Source of the DNA: Apostichopus japonicus
Taxonomy: Eukaryota > Echinodermata > Holothuroidea > Aspidochirotida > Stichopodidae
Assembly (NCBI RefSeq): GCF_037975245.1
Contig: NC_092580.1
Coordinates: 15,751,001 to 15,815,000, forward strand
DNA length: 64,000 nt
Direction: 5' to 3'
The position numbers and the translations under genes were made by a program. Below are positions 22,411 through 34,884 of this stretch, piece after piece (position 1 is the first letter of the stretch; every line of letters starts with the position of its first letter). A model generated the notes under the pieces. The model was not told the DNA's origin. It saw only the letters and a program-made list of their open reading frames with translations, and searched no databases.

Positions 22411-22647
22411 CTATTAGTTTTGCATTGGAAGTTTTAAGAAATAATAACCATAATAATACTGACACTTGCATATACCTGGTTTGCAATTAATGAGTTTTCT
22501 CACAATATCTTTCTACAGCTATCACCTTTACCGTGCATTATATGTATGCTTGTGATAATGCATGTAATGAAAACACTGGAAAAAAAAAATACTTAAAAGA
22601 AAAAAAATCAGTCCCAATGTAAGCAGGAAGCTGACACTTTTACAGAA

Positions 22648-22850
22648 CAGGCGTGGATCCAGTGGGGGGGGGGGGGGGGTGTACACTACCACTCACCTTT
22701 TCAGACCAATGTAGTTATTAGCACAACTTTGCCTATACCGAATGATAGTCCTGATTTATAGTCATAATATGCCTCAAAATACACCATGTCAGATCTTTAT
22801 TTTATTTTTTTTTTTTGGGGGGGGGAGTGGAGGGAGGGTGTAAATGAAAA
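22648..22850. repeat. Dispersed repeat, copy 3 (GGCACAAC family)
   Basis: Begins GGCGTGGATCCAG and a run of 14 or more G, then TTAGCACAACTTTGC, ATATGCC and a GGGGGGGGAGTGGAGGG block. The order of words matches the copies at 7.1 and 12.7 kb. An AATAAA on the minus strand at 22801-22796 inside it could serve the BDH1-like gene, about 370 bp past its stop. Confidence 0.5.
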
Positions 22851-23168
22851 GTAAAATAGTGATTTAGATGGAAATTTCCAAGTGATGTTGCAAGTTAGCA
22901 TTCATTTGGAGAGCTAAAAAGTTCCAGAATTCCCTAATTAGTTCTTCTACATAATATGTTGTTCAGATATGTGTTATTTGAGAGATATTTGGAATCATAG
23001 CTGAACGCAAAATCTATGGCGAATACTAACTAGCCAATGCCAGCTTTTGAGAAAACGTGAGATACTTCATAAAAAGTATAAAGTACAGGTTACGAAAATA
23101 CTACTTTGAGTGACTCTGTGAGCAAGTGAAATGAGCATGCAACGGCATTCAGACATTGCTTGGAAATC

Positions 23169-23518
23169 CTAACTACTCAATTGGCCGGGTCTGTTATTCT
23201 TCCACATCAGCCATGTAGCCTTAAAGAACAGATCTCCGACCCAGCTTGGGCTAAAATATAACACATTACAAAGCATCTTCCAGGCCAACCCAGAGGGCAA
23301 GTACCGAGTACTAGGGTTTTCCAGAGTCAAGGCTTTGACGTAATCGTCCATAACCATCGATGGATTACTATATCCAGTCTGAGGCGTACGGACAATCGAG
23401 TCGGTTACTGCATCAACATATTTCTTACCATACAGCTCTTGTATATCTGTCGGCATCTCGTTCCACACCTTTTCCATTCCGCTCCGAAAAGTCTCTGGCT
23501 GGAACTGAGCCGATGCAC
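23169..23518 (-). CDS. BDH1: BDH1-like exon 5 (C-terminus)
   Basis: Acceptor acatttatag. Codes residues 249-363 and TAG (23171-23169). A second hydrophobic stretch near the end (about 330-352) may form a membrane-facing helix, as expected for a membrane-bound SDR9C enzyme. Confidence 0.9.
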
Positions 23519-26500
23519 CTATAAATGTGGACAAAATAAAAAAACGAAAGAAAAAATTAACGTCTAAATTTCAGTTACACAGAAACATTCCTGTTTGATG
23601 ACTATTCTATAGGACAGGGGTGGGCAACCTACGGCCCGCAGGCCACATGCGGCCCGCCAGTGATTTTTTTACGGCCCGTGAGATGTCTCAAGAAAAAGAA
23701 AATATATCAATCTCTTTTACATCATCACAAAAAACAAGCTAGCTGCTTAGAATTTATCTACACTAATGATGCTGTCAGGTAGGTCTATTATCACCATTAA
23801 TTATCAACTGTACTGTATTGACATTATATTTTTGTGAATACAGATTAGTACACACACCTATTGCTTGAACGTCCTTGGAATCAAAGGTTTGAAATCAACA
23901 GCAGGTCGTTGGTTAGGTGCAGCCCTGTTAATCTTTCACTAAAATGGCTACAATATGGCCCATTTATTTAAAAAGATTGCCCACCCCTGCTATAGGGCAA
24001 CCTAAGACAAGATTTTAAGACTGGATATGTCATAGTCCAAGACTCAAAAGACAAAGATGTGAGTGTCAGTACTGTGTCCATAACGTTTGCGATTTTTAAT
24101 TTGTTAGGCTATAAAATATGCTCAATCCTTAGACTGCTCCTTCAAGGCCATATTAAATGATGATGTCAGATCCTCAGTACAGACCTAAATGTTAATGTTA
24201 ATCTATAGTTTTATGTATTCAAATAACTCAACCAATGTATGTTCTTTTTCCTTAACAAATGAGTACCTTTTGGATGACATTAAGCACCATTTGACCTTGT
24301 ACTTCTATTTACCAAACCTAAATATCTCTCCTGCAGTATACGTAGTGGTCATTCTCTGTTATTTTGCTCCTCTATTTGGACACCCACGTTTGCTGTTCGG
24401 AACTTGGGAACGACCAAAAAGTAAGACTAGGTTGTTCCAGGGACAAACCACAAAATATCTTAAACATTTGTCCTGTTATTTAAATATTACTTTTTGTTGT
24501 ACCAACAAGCTGCTGTATCTCAGGTTAGGAGAAAGATAGCATTATGTGACATTTTCTAATGCTAATATGAAACATTCTTCTTGACTCTCTGTAAGTGACT
24601 CATCATAAAAAGAATTCTATAATAATCAGGCATTTATTTTTATGTTGCTTTTAATAGGGACCATGAATGTGGGTGAAACCCACAAGGGCTTACGGATTAC
24701 AATTTTCAAGAGGGTGGCTTGCAATTCAACATTTTAACTCATAATTGGAATCTTTTCAATTTAGAAAGTCATTTCAGATGGGAAAAATGTAGATAACTCT
24801 TGGATGTAAAACCCACCTTTCTATGATCTGGCCAGGAATCAAACCCCGAACCTCCCTTTTGCTAAGCCTCATTGTTCAAATGACAACGACTTTATCCACT
24901 TGGCCACAACACCGGTATAGCACCACATTCTTTGAATCTATCATAGCAGGAGAATCATTCTCTTATCATACTAAACTTCATTCTATAGCCCAACCACACA
25001 TAACAGAGGGAAAGAGCTGCTGATTAAAGACTCAACATGTTTCTAAAGACTCTTAAAAGATAAATCAAGATTTATATTAAAGGTTTTTATTTTTATTTCT
25101 GAGTACCATTGTAATTGGCATCTAAACACAATGGCTTTCAGTTTGTCAACAAAGCATGAGCCATCATTGTTTGGACTTTGTTTATGTTTTCTTTGTTTTT
25201 CCTTTTTATTGAAATTCACAATTTTTGGAAGAGTTGTACTGTACCATCATAGCTAGATTGTTTCACACAAGCACTATGCTGATAGGGCTAATCTAACACC
25301 TAATTGTATCTGAACTCTAGGATATTGTAAGTTGGTGCCATAGATTAACAATTGAAACCTCCAGGCATGAGATTCAAACCTTTCTAAGATTTCCCATGAT
25401 CAAGAGAAGCACTGTCCTACACACAGAGTATTTAAAGTAACGGAGCTACTCACTTGCAAAGTTTCCAGGCTCTATCGTGACTACTTTGATGCCCCACTTA
25501 TACATCTCATAGCGTAAAGAATCACCGAAGGCTTCCACTGCAAACTTGGAGATGCAGTAGGAGGAAGAAAATGGTGAGGCAAACCTCCCTTGAATACTGC
25601 TTGCATTCACAATCCTTCCTGAAAATACAAAAACATAGTCATATTGCTAGGAAATGTCAAAACATTTTGGAATAGTACAGGCATATTTAATGTAAGGGCT
25701 GCCTAAATGTATGTTCTTAATAATGTCCTTACTAGCTTAAGGGTGTCTTTACACAGAATTTTGATATATCATACAGCAACAGAGTACAGGCTAAATTTCA
25801 ATATTCCAGGTTTCAAGACATTATTTTGAAAATATGATAAATCTCAAAAAATCTGCCACCCTAACTTTTCACAATTTGCAGAAGGCTATTGGCACAAAGC
25901 TTTAGTATGCCTAAATTACTGAACTGTTTTTCTGGGAAGTTCTGAATCTATTCGCAGAAATTGAAGATTGTTCAAATTTACCTCACACAATTCTGTACAG
26001 CGTTTATTGGTACTTGAGGTTGGTTGTGTTTCAAAAACTGGTAAAGATGCCATTTGTTTAGCACACAGGCCCTCGCAATCAAAGAAAAAGATTATCAAAA
26101 AATTACAAGGCAATATATACCTGCTTTGTTTAGAACCTTGCCCTGCACCAGTACCTCAATCCCTTTGCTTTATACTTTTCGTGATAAATCTTGGCCCCCC
26201 TCTCTCTCCCACCACCTGATCTCTTCTCTTTGCCAAACAAACCTTTTGATTCTCGAAGGAGTGGTAGAAACTGCTTTGTGACTCTTATCATACCCAGAAG
26301 GTTGACATCTAGAACCTCTTGGTACATCCCCACAGAGAGCCATTCTACTTCACCAAAGATGGCAATACCAGAATTGTTCACCACACCCCACAAAACTGGA
26401 AGGGAAAAAAAAACAGAATTGAAAGTGTGTCTTTCACATGTATGAATCCACTGGTTATCACTGATTTTCAAAAATCTTGTGTGCAACTGTAAGCAAAACC

Positions 26501-29500
26501 ATACTGAATATTTTGGCTATACTATATTGAGAGAGAGATCCAGAGTGATATCTTATCACTAAAAGCATCTCACAATATCCTTCAAGCCAAACAACTTCTT
26601 GATAAATAAAAAAGGGACAGATACCATAAAATTGCCGGTAAATGCATGCATGCGATTATCCAAAGTTAACCCAACTTAAATAAAAAATGTAGTGCGTTTC
26701 CAAAAGCCATATATTAAATCAGCAGAACCAATTTTCCTGAATGACAACTGTCAGTGAATGTGAAATTATGTTGTCTGGAGTGATACTGCAGATTTTTGGA
26801 ATTCAATCTGGGATCCCGATCCTTTTTAGGGTCAGCAAAATATTTTGTGGGATGCCAAAACTTTCATAGAGAAAAAGAAACAAAAATGGGTGATATTTGT
26901 GCAGATACTCTTGAACATAAATTAAAGTTGCAACTAAACACCATTACTCATACAAAATTAAATTCTCAGAAGGGAGGGGGATACCTCCTCCCCGGTACAG
27001 TTTGAATACCAGCGTCTCTACAACACATACTAAGTATACATATACTCAAAAGACATTTCCTTTAGCTTCTTTGTAGATCAACACCATTTAGTCTATGGCT
27101 ATGTGCCAGCTATGGTACATATTATTTACAGTCAATTGGCATTACTGTCTGTAAAATATATCATTGAAAAGGGCAAAGAAATTTATGGCTAGAAAAGGAT
27201 TCGAACCAGTGACCTATATGCTCAACTCATTGTCTAAAAGTTCCCAGTCAGTTTCCATCATTGATTTGTAAATTATGTAACAAATATCAACAGAAAACAA
27301 ATGAATAAAATATAAAAACAATCAATGGCTGAGGACACATAGTGTATGACATCTAACCTTGCACAAAATGGAAAAAGCCCCTGATATCTTTGATATCTCG
27401 CCAATAAAACTAACTTTTCTCTTTAGATTTTTGTTTGTTACTCTTTTAAAAGACATCTCTATTCACACACTGGCTTTATAACTAGATGAGCAGTCTTTCT
27501 TATTTTTCAATGACCCACATGTCATCAGCTTAAAAATGTTTTCAGGAAGAAAGGTGGCCCACGCTGAAGTCTAATATATTGTGTCATTGGTTCTAAGATT
27601 ATTTTAAGCAAGTACTGTGAAGTGAATGAGACTGTGTTGTTTTGTTTTAAATGTATCAACCGTTCAGCCTATTTCAGGCCAGTATCTCACAGAATAAGGT
27701 ATTCATTCAGACCATGTCATACCATCTCCTGAGTTCTTCAAGGAGTCTTCCACAACCCTCCTAGCTGCCTCCACATCATCATCTTTGGTCACATCCAGTT
27801 GGATAACTGTTAGTTTCTCTGAACAATTGGACTTCAAGGAATCTGCACCAGGACTGTTAGCCTTTCAATTTAGAAGAGAGACAGAGAGTGAAGAAGTTAC
27901 TTTCAGTTGCTTAAATCTGTATTTAAATCTAATTCCTACATCGGTACACTTTTCAAGAAATATCAAGAAACTAAATGGCACTGTTTGTATGTACCATTTC
28001 TAAATAGGAAATCATTTTAAACTTCTTTACAGAAGTATATTGTGATGTACCCTAGAAATATTCTCCTGCGAGGTTGTGATGCTGCCATTTATAGCAGAAC
28101 GTAGACTTCATACTTTAGAAGTTATTCAAGATCTAACATTAATTCATGCTAATTTGATGCCAGGTTCATTTGCAATGTATGCTACAGGCTATGATGTCTA
28201 CTTTGAAGAGACAGAAACTTTCTCGGATCTGCAGACAACCGTTGCGACAGGCATGAATGCAACAAACTAAAGTAAACCATACAATTTGTATACAAGTGAT
28301 TAAGCATATCTTCATATTTAAAATAACAAAATGTGGTGCTGGAGTTCCTAAAAAATGTTTTAATTTCCCAAATAGTGTTGCACCATTGATTTACATTTTG
28401 ATTACTCATAGTACATTTCTTCATACAGTAGATCTAAACATTAAGAATGCTTTGTGAACAATGTAATCTTAAAACACTGTGGTCAACATGCACAATTTGT
28501 ATGATTTTACCAAAACAAAAAACAAAATAATATTTTTTCCATTGGTCACATTCACAAGTCATCTTAAAACTATGTTTATAGTATCCAAACACTGGTTAAG
28601 TGGAGAAATGTGTGAAGTGAGGGTTAACGAATGAGAGCTCATAGGTTACATGTATATCGTAGTTTTCAAATGTCTTCATTGCCTGCCTTACTGTACCTCT
28701 GACTATTTAAACCAGAAAGCCAACTGGCTTAGTGATTCCTTGCTACATTTTAGATGAGAACATTCAATGGTAGCACTGCATATAGTGTTTAAAATTGTTT
28801 ACTATTACTCATTGCAAGTGATATGTGAGACTCTTGAATTAATGTGGATATGCATACCAGTTACTTCATTCATGCTTTTACTTTAGAACTTGTCTTTCCA
28901 ATGTTTTCAAGACATGATCTTCTGTTAACCTCAAATGACCTTTCACCTCACAAGAGACAATTTGGAGCTTGTAATCACTAATGTGGATCTAAATAACAAA
29001 ATTTAAGTAAATTCACATTTTTACATTTCAAGTTACTGAGTGTACAAGTTTCTCACAGTGTAAGCTATGTTCACCTCAAAAATTACCTTTGACTTCCAAT
29101 GAAAAACAATGAGTTTTTGTACTCATTAAGGTGGTTTCCCATACTAATAAGGTCTTCAAGCTTTACTGCGTTGTAACATTACAAGGTCTTCTCACCTTGA
29201 CCTCTGTGAACCTCCACCAATATCCATGGGCACCTTGCCCTTATCAAGAAGGATCTACATACCAAGTATTGTAGTTAAACCAATGTTTTTATTGAGTTAT
29301 ATTGTTTACACTTTTTCAAACTTTGCACTCTGTTGACCTTTGACCTACACCAGTTTGAATAGGGTTCTTGCACTCACTCAGGTGGGTCTGCATAATATGT
29401 ATGAAATCATTCCAAGTTTACTTTTGCAGTTATTGTGTCTACAAGGTTTTCAGACTTTGACCTCTGTTGCCATCACATTACTTTTGACCGCCACAACTTT

Positions 29501-30236
29501 CAGTGGGCATCTTGTACTCATGGGTTGGGAGGGGAGGGTATCTGGAAGTAAGGATTTCAACGAAGCTGTCTATAATGAAAATCTCTTTAGTGTTTACAAA
29601 GTGTAGGCTACGACTTTGACCTATTGACCGCAAATGTTTGACCTAGCTGAACCAATTTCAATACAGTTATTGTACTCACCATGGGGAATACATATACCAA
29701 GTGTGAAGTTCATACATTAAGAACATTTTTGAGTTACTGTGTTTACAAGCCAAGGACATCACATAAATACACACACACCATTGCATAAGATTCATATCGC
29801 CTCTGGCAAGGAATCAAAAACATTGCAGGGTCCCATGAATAATTGAGATCTGGAATGTCATTGCAAGTCTTATAGAAAATATAATTCTGATATTAGTTTA
29901 TAGGATAGGCCTACTGTATAGGCAATACTCATACTGTCAATGTAAGCTTACTTTCAAACAGGCTGCAAACACTCGGAAACCGATACTGTCTAGTGTCCTT
30001 GCTAATGCATTACCAAGGCCAGTGTCACAGCCAGTTATCAGAACTGCCTTGTTGCTCAAATTCCTTATCCTTGTTTGAGGAATCACATCCAACACGAATT
30101 GAAGAAAGGATGCAGTAATTATTACTAATGGAATGTGTACAAAGCAATACCTTGCAGCATTGGCAACTATTACAATCACTGCGTACACTTGAATAAGCCT
30201 TAGAAAGGTTCTTAAAATCTTCAACAGAGCATACAT
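23169..30236 (-). CDS. BDH1: BDH1-like short-chain dehydrogenase (SDR9C group), membrane-anchored
   Basis: Five exons (30236-29952, 27861-27723, 26395-26243, 25618-25454, 23518-23169) join in phase into 363 codons plus TAG. Residues 15-50 are strongly hydrophobic, giving one or two membrane segments. Then come the NAD(P)-binding TGCDTGLG (68-75), LDVT (117-120), NNSG (148-151, usually NNAG), NASS (197-200, catalytic Ser), and YCISK with Tyr213 and Lys217. The core is complete, so activity is likely. The C-terminal half ([20 protein letters not shown] and [11 protein letters not shown]) closely matches my memory of D-beta-hydroxybutyrate dehydrogenase, with HSD17B2 and retinol dehydrogenases as relatives. 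BDH1 interconverts 3-hydroxybutyrate and acetoacetate with NAD in mitochondria. The N-terminus here looks more like a membrane anchor than a cleaved presequence, so an ER steroid or retinoid enzyme remains possible. The start is the first ATG after an in-frame stop. Confidence 0.88.
23615..23989. mobile_element. hAT non-autonomous element, 375 bp
   Basis: Ends CAGGGGTGGGCAA and TTGCCCACCCCTG are perfect 13-bp inverted repeats. Flanks CTATAGGA and CTATAGGG form an 8-bp target duplication with one mismatch. The subterminal sequence is rich in GGCCCGC, typical of hAT elements. It lies in the last intron of the BDH1-like gene, about 100 bp from exon 5. Confidence 0.88.
24655..24915 (-). mobile_element. 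tRNA-derived SINE
   Basis: Read on the minus strand, an A box TGGCCAAGTGG (24906-24896) and a B box GGTTCGGGGTTTGATTCC (24852-24835) are spaced as in a tRNA gene. The tRNA cloverleaf is not intact and an unrelated tail continues to about 24655. It lies in intron 4 of the BDH1-like gene, in the same orientation. Confidence 0.6.
25454..25618 (-). CDS. BDH1: BDH1-like exon 4 (active site)
   Basis: 165 nt; acceptor gtattttcag, donor a|gtgagt. Codes residues 194-247 with the catalytic Ser, Tyr213 and Lys217. Confidence 0.93.
26243..26395 (-). CDS. BDH1: BDH1-like exon 3
   Basis: 153 nt; acceptor cttccag, donor aaaag|gtttgt. Codes residues 143-192 with LWGVVNNSG and FGEVEW. Confidence 0.9.
27185..27245 (-). 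mobile_element. Truncated tRNA-like or SINE fragment
   Basis: A perfect B box GGTTCGAATCC on the minus strand (27207-27197) is preceded by a poor A-box region. No tRNA fold can be completed, so it is a relic. Confidence 0.4.
27723..27861 (-). CDS. BDH1: BDH1-like exon 2
   Basis: 139 nt; acceptor after a CTCTCTGTCTCTCTTCT tract, donor g|gtatga. Codes residues 96-141 including [20 protein letters not shown]. Confidence 0.85.
28920..29760. repeat. Diverged tandem repeat carrying TTTGACC words
   Basis: About six degenerate units of 128-155 bp in intron 1 of the BDH1-like gene. Anchor words ACAAG or ACAAA recur at 29044, 29181, 29441, 29596 and 29745, with a variant at 29308. Most units carry a TTTGACCT word and a TTGTACTCA word. 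The pattern is related to the units inside the element at 11.5-12.6 kb. Confidence 0.65.
29334..29346 (-). promoter_or_regulatory. Perfect DR1 motif in BDH1-like intron 1
   Basis: TGACCTTTGACCT, two AGGTCA half-sites one base apart on the minus strand, the gene's own strand. A one-mismatch version is at 28936-28948. DR1 is the known site of HNF4, RXR and PPAR-RXR; use here is inference. Confidence 0.35.
29952..30236 (-). CDS. BDH1: BDH1-like exon 1
   Basis: Residues 1-95: hydrophobic anchor, then the dinucleotide-binding TGCDTGLG and [10 protein letters not shown]. Donor aaa|gtaagc, phase 0. The frame is open another 23 codons upstream but without an ATG. Confidence 0.85.
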
Positions 30237-33200
30237 ACTGTATCTAATGGTATTTCTTTCTTTCTTCCAGAACTTTTTTAAGTTATTCTTGGGTCTCAAA
30301 TTCAAGTCAGTCTAAACTCAATTACTACCTAGGCTAGTTAGGGACCAACTACTCTTGGGAGGATCACAGAACTGGCTGTATTTGAGAATAGGCCTAATTT
30401 TGGGGCACTGTACGTTAGCGTATACTGCTTTTGAGTTCCCGTTACGGTAACGTTCTGTTAGTGTTACGTTAAACAATTAACATTCACTTCAGGTTAGGCT
30501 ATCGGAGTAACGGTAGGGCCTGTTGCTTAATTCAGGCTTGGTAAGAAGGTCGCCTAATCCGAACCCAGCTTGTAATTCTTCGTTATAGAGTCAACCAATT
30601 TCGTGAGTAGGCCTAGATGTAAGTCTTTGCTCTGTTTGTTATCACAATATGGACATTCGAGTCACATTGTCTGCAACGGCAAACTCAACCATTTGCCTAA
30701 TACTATTGAACTTTCCACTCCATTTCGCACAAGTACTACCTCTATGTTTTAACCTTAGAATACAGGGTGTCGTCTGCTGCTTCTGGTTTTTAGTCTAGTC
30801 ATGGTTGCTATAGACGTTCGTACACATCCGTCTTAATTACAGACAATTGGTAACCCAGATTATAAATGGCGTAAAGATAGCCCGAAATTTTGCCAACTTC
30901 ACAAACTTGTCGAGATGGTGTTCGCAATTACTCCTATAACATTTTCTCTTGGAAACTTTATATTTCACATTAAAAGGGAGTTGGTGGGTGGGATGGAGGG
31001 GATGACAGATGTAATTGAGGGAGCATTTTCCATTGCACTGCTCAGAGTATGCATTGCCACGTCTGTGTCATCTCGGCATATATACAGGAAGTGGGCTGTT
31101 CAAATGATTTATAATATCAATCTATTACTGGATGCAGCATTCTCATGAAATCTCTTCCAATCCTTGCAAAGGATGCATAGTATTCAAGATATTTAACACA
31201 AAATAATTAGAAATAAGGACATGAACATTAACAAGATTTTATTGAAGACTTCTTGCCATTTCCAATTAATTCTCACATTTGATCTTTTGTTACTTGAAAC
31301 ATATTATATCTTGCAAGACAAGAATTAAACTAACATGTTAAGAAAATAAAAATCATGATGATTTTAGTTAAAATTTTAAATATTGATATCTTACATTTGT
31401 AGACCATTAAAGCAGACATGCTATCAGTCTATGATGCATTTCTGTAACAATTAATTTAAAAATAAGATATATGAGGCTCATCAATTGAAGTGACTGGACT
31501 ATTTAGTCTAATACACAGACAAAAAGATTAGTTCCTCAGAGGCAACACAACAATCAATGGGATAATATATGACATTCATGGCTACAAATATAATGTTGAC
31601 AATTAATATAATGTATTTTTTCAAGGTCAAATGGTATTGAATGCCATCCAAGGGTGGCCTGTTGTCATATGTAGTTCAAAGAAATTGTTTTGGTTGAGTT
31701 GTCAGGTAAGAAAAAGAGTCAACTTGTCAACTAATATCAATTATTGTATGTAAAGTAGTGAACACAACTAATTTTGTATTTCTCCACCAATTGTTCCAAA
31801 GGACACAAGAAAGGTTGGGTCAGTAGTAGTACACATTAATGTAACTCGCCATTGTTCATGACTGACTTTTCTTACTAAAGTAACCAAAATCTTTCAGAAG
31901 TGTACATAGCACTGAAGTTCTTTGAATCTTCAGAAGGTATTAGCATGTGGTAAGACATTACGGAAAGATTGGTAACGTCTATCATTGGTGTGCAGGCAAT
32001 AGTTTTGTATTGTTTTCTTGATTTATTCAAAATCTTATATGGCAGAAATTTGTCCACATGCTATATTTAGTATGTTATCGTTGGAGTAGAACAACACATT
32101 TGATGACACAGAAACTTCCCATTAAAGAAACAATACTTTGTTGATTGTGTATTAATGCAGACCTGTCGACCTGTTTGACCCCAAAATAGGGAGAATAACA
32201 TTTTTCAGGGCCAAAAGATAGGGAGAAAATAGGGAGCTTGGTAATTTTCAACTGAAATGATATAAATACTCCTAAATAAGTATAGTCTACTTATGCAATA
32301 CAGTGAGAGAATCATCCAATCAGTGTTTCTTGTTGTAGTTTACAGCAGCTCGCTTCGCTTTCTACAGGGTTTCTTTAGTAGGCTTCCATTTGAAACAGGG
32401 AACAGTGGACTCTGGGTACTGTGACTTCATGCCTAGTATGCTAGATAGAGTCCCATCAAGCTTGAGACTTGACCGACTGTCTGTCTTGTTCTTGCGAACT
32501 ACACTGAATAGCCTTTCCTGTTCAGTGTTACTGTGGGGAATTACTAAGAATAGGATTAATTGTTGGCTATTTTCAGAAATGTCGCAAGTGATGAAACATT
32601 AAAAAACCAGGAGAATAGAATATGAAACCTGGAGATTCGGGTAAAAACCGGGAGTCTCCCGGTATAAAAACCGGGAGAGTTGACGGGTCTGTTAATGTAG
32701 CTGTCAACTCAGAAAAAACAACAATGACTAGTATACATCAATCTCTTGTCCAAGGCACAATGCATTCAACTTCCTATTATGCACTAGGCTGGTTCCAAAT
32801 CCTTTCTGACCAGTTGTATGACAGAATTAAATATTGCCACTTCAGATAAAATGTGAATCACCCTACAACAACCCTTCAAGAGAGTTATTGCCGTATTATT
32901 CGCCTTCATGATCATCATAAGTGACACTGCCAAACTGTACTACTAACACCTAGTGAACAAGCAACATATGCCCACATTTTGAATATCCTGTGATACACAA
33001 TACTAAGCCCTAAGATTTTTTAACTATACACAAACTGCTGCGACTCGATAACCATGTCAGTGAGGAGAGGAGCTTCTCAGATTGAAAACTTTAAGCATCA
33101 TCCTCAGGCGTAAAGTCGACTACGGCTGGAGGCTCTCAAAAAGCCTAACCACATGGAATCATGCAACAGGCCTACTGAGTGCACCCAACACCGCAGCGAA

Positions 33201-34368
33201 ACCTGGTCAGTAGAAGAAACATCTTCAATGAAGCATCAACAATCCTGTAAAATGCGAATCGAGTGGCTGCAAACAACTAGGAATTGGAAACCACCAATTT
33301 GGAAGAATTTTTGTCATGGTAAGCCATGACAAACCCGAATTTTGACAGCAAAAATGGTAAGGCGTGCTTTTACGACGCTTCGTACGCTAGCTACAGACAA
33401 CAGTGAGCGATTGATTGAGCGTCGGTACGGTACGGTAAATTTTCTGTGGTTACCGCACTATACAAAATCTATGAGGTAGAACAACACTACACTGACAACC
33501 CATATGCTGGAAAAAGTCAAACGAGATTAAATTAGAGCAACAATACCAGATTATTATCTTTAAGGTTTCTGTGAGAACGGTCATATCATTCATGTAAATA
33601 ACCATAAGGCTTGTATTTCGTACTTCAACCTCCCCACCTCACCAAAACCTCAAAAGAAAGGTAATTGTGAGTTTCAGCGTTTTTTCTCGTGTGTACGTCT
33701 TATTTTATCAAAACAATGTTGAGGGTATGTCACTTTTATTTGAGATTTGAAGACTTAATGCTTGTGAAACGGCCTGAGAGTGTTTGAAACTATCTGATAT
33801 AAGCTCCTTCCCTATCCTGATTGCTAATTTGAGGTTTAATAACCAATCAAGTATAATTATACACTTACTGGTACATATTCTTAAAGATTCGTAGGCTTTA
33901 GGGAAACAACAGGGCATCGAATGCTGTTGGCTCCAACATTTCCTTTTGTAAATTGTGCAACAGTTTTATGTTGTTGTACGCAGCTATGTGCTGCCTTTTA
34001 GTGAACATATAGTATAGACAATGAATTGCAGATGGAAAGAAGGTGGATTACGTTTAATTTTTAGTTGACTGTTTTTTAAAGAACGTGCAAGAACACCAAA
34101 TATTAATTGTTCTACACGAATTGAAACTATTTGATACTTTTCAAAGTCACTTAGCATACTATAGCTTCCACGTTAGCAAAAATGACGAACTCCGATATAC
34201 GTTGCTAACCCTGTGTCAACAGGTATAACATATTTACTATTAGTTATATATCTTAGATTTAAAATAATTAACAACAAAGATAAAGGTTTACATGAACTAC
34301 AAAATATCGGACGGCGATTGGTCGGAATATCATTGTTGTGAAACCTCAAAGCTCACGCATCTCAGAAC
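30237..34368. other. Divergent intergenic region, BDH1-like to DCC gene
   Basis: Holds the 5' flank of the BDH1-like gene, one transposon (32158-32691) and a 9-bp perfect hairpin (33311-33332, loop TAAG). A 77-codon ATG frame at 30915-31148 has no support. Nothing else is recognised. Confidence 0.5.
32158..32691. mobile_element. Non-autonomous DNA transposon, 534 bp
   Basis: Exact 6-bp flanks TTAATG (32152-32157 and 32692-32697). Inverted ends are CAGACCTGTCGAC on the left and GTTGACGGGTCTG on the right, 11 of 13 matching. Inside are TAGGGAGAAAATAGGGAG and a near-palindromic CCGGGAGTCTCCCGG, words I recall from a hAT-like family common in marine animals. Confidence 0.7.
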
Positions 34369-34370
34369 TA

Positions 34371-34604
34371 CGGAAGCGGCAAAACGTCAATTTTCAAAAT
34401 TTTGTCATTTTGACGACTTGTTGTATCTCGGCAAAACGTCAATTTTCAGAATTTCTTCATTTTGAAGAATTGTTGCATCTCGGCAAATTTAATAATTTTG
34501 TCGTTTTGACGAGTTGTCAAACTCGGCAAAACGTCATTTTCCTGAATTTTGTCATTTTGAAGAGTTTGTTTCTATTTCATCACCATTTCTTTTCTACGCT
34601 TCCG
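34371..34604. mobile_element. Small element with TA flanks and internal 52-bp tandem repeats
   Basis: Ends CGGAAGCG and CGCTTCCG are perfect inverted repeats flanked by TA on both sides, as for TA-targeting elements. Inside, units starting CGGCAAA recur at 34377, 34429, 34481 and 34524 (spacing 52, 52, 43). Units contain ACGTCAATTTTC and GTCATTTTGA(C/A)GA. It ends about 280 bp before the DCC-gene start codon. Confidence 0.55.
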
Positions 34605-34884
34605 TACAAAACTCTGTGTACCATAATGACGTATGTAAACAAAGCGATCGTCGGTAAGCCTGCATAACCAGATAGTGTTATTGCTACAATCTGGAAAAGA
34701 CGTATAATAAACTATGATCCGTGATTCGCTACTCAGTCATCGAAGTTGTTACCTAACAAACGGAGATACGACTTTCTGATAAATAATTGTTAAATAACAG
34801 CAAGGAACCATTTGATACGAATGTGTCTATAACATGCACTAAGTTACTCGTAAGATTTTAAAACTATCACAGTGACATACAAAG

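Noticed and set aside
24831-24912. A functional tRNA gene
   Set aside because: A and B boxes are present but arms do not pair into a cloverleaf and an unrelated tail follows; a SINE fits better.
30915-31148. 77-codon plus-strand ATG frame upstream of the BDH1-like gene
   Set aside because: It could be a divergent small gene, but there is no motif, no poly(A) signal and no other support.
33311-33332. 9-bp perfect hairpin TTGTCATGG/CCATGACAA
   Set aside because: A lone short hairpin is expected by chance in 64 kb and has no context.
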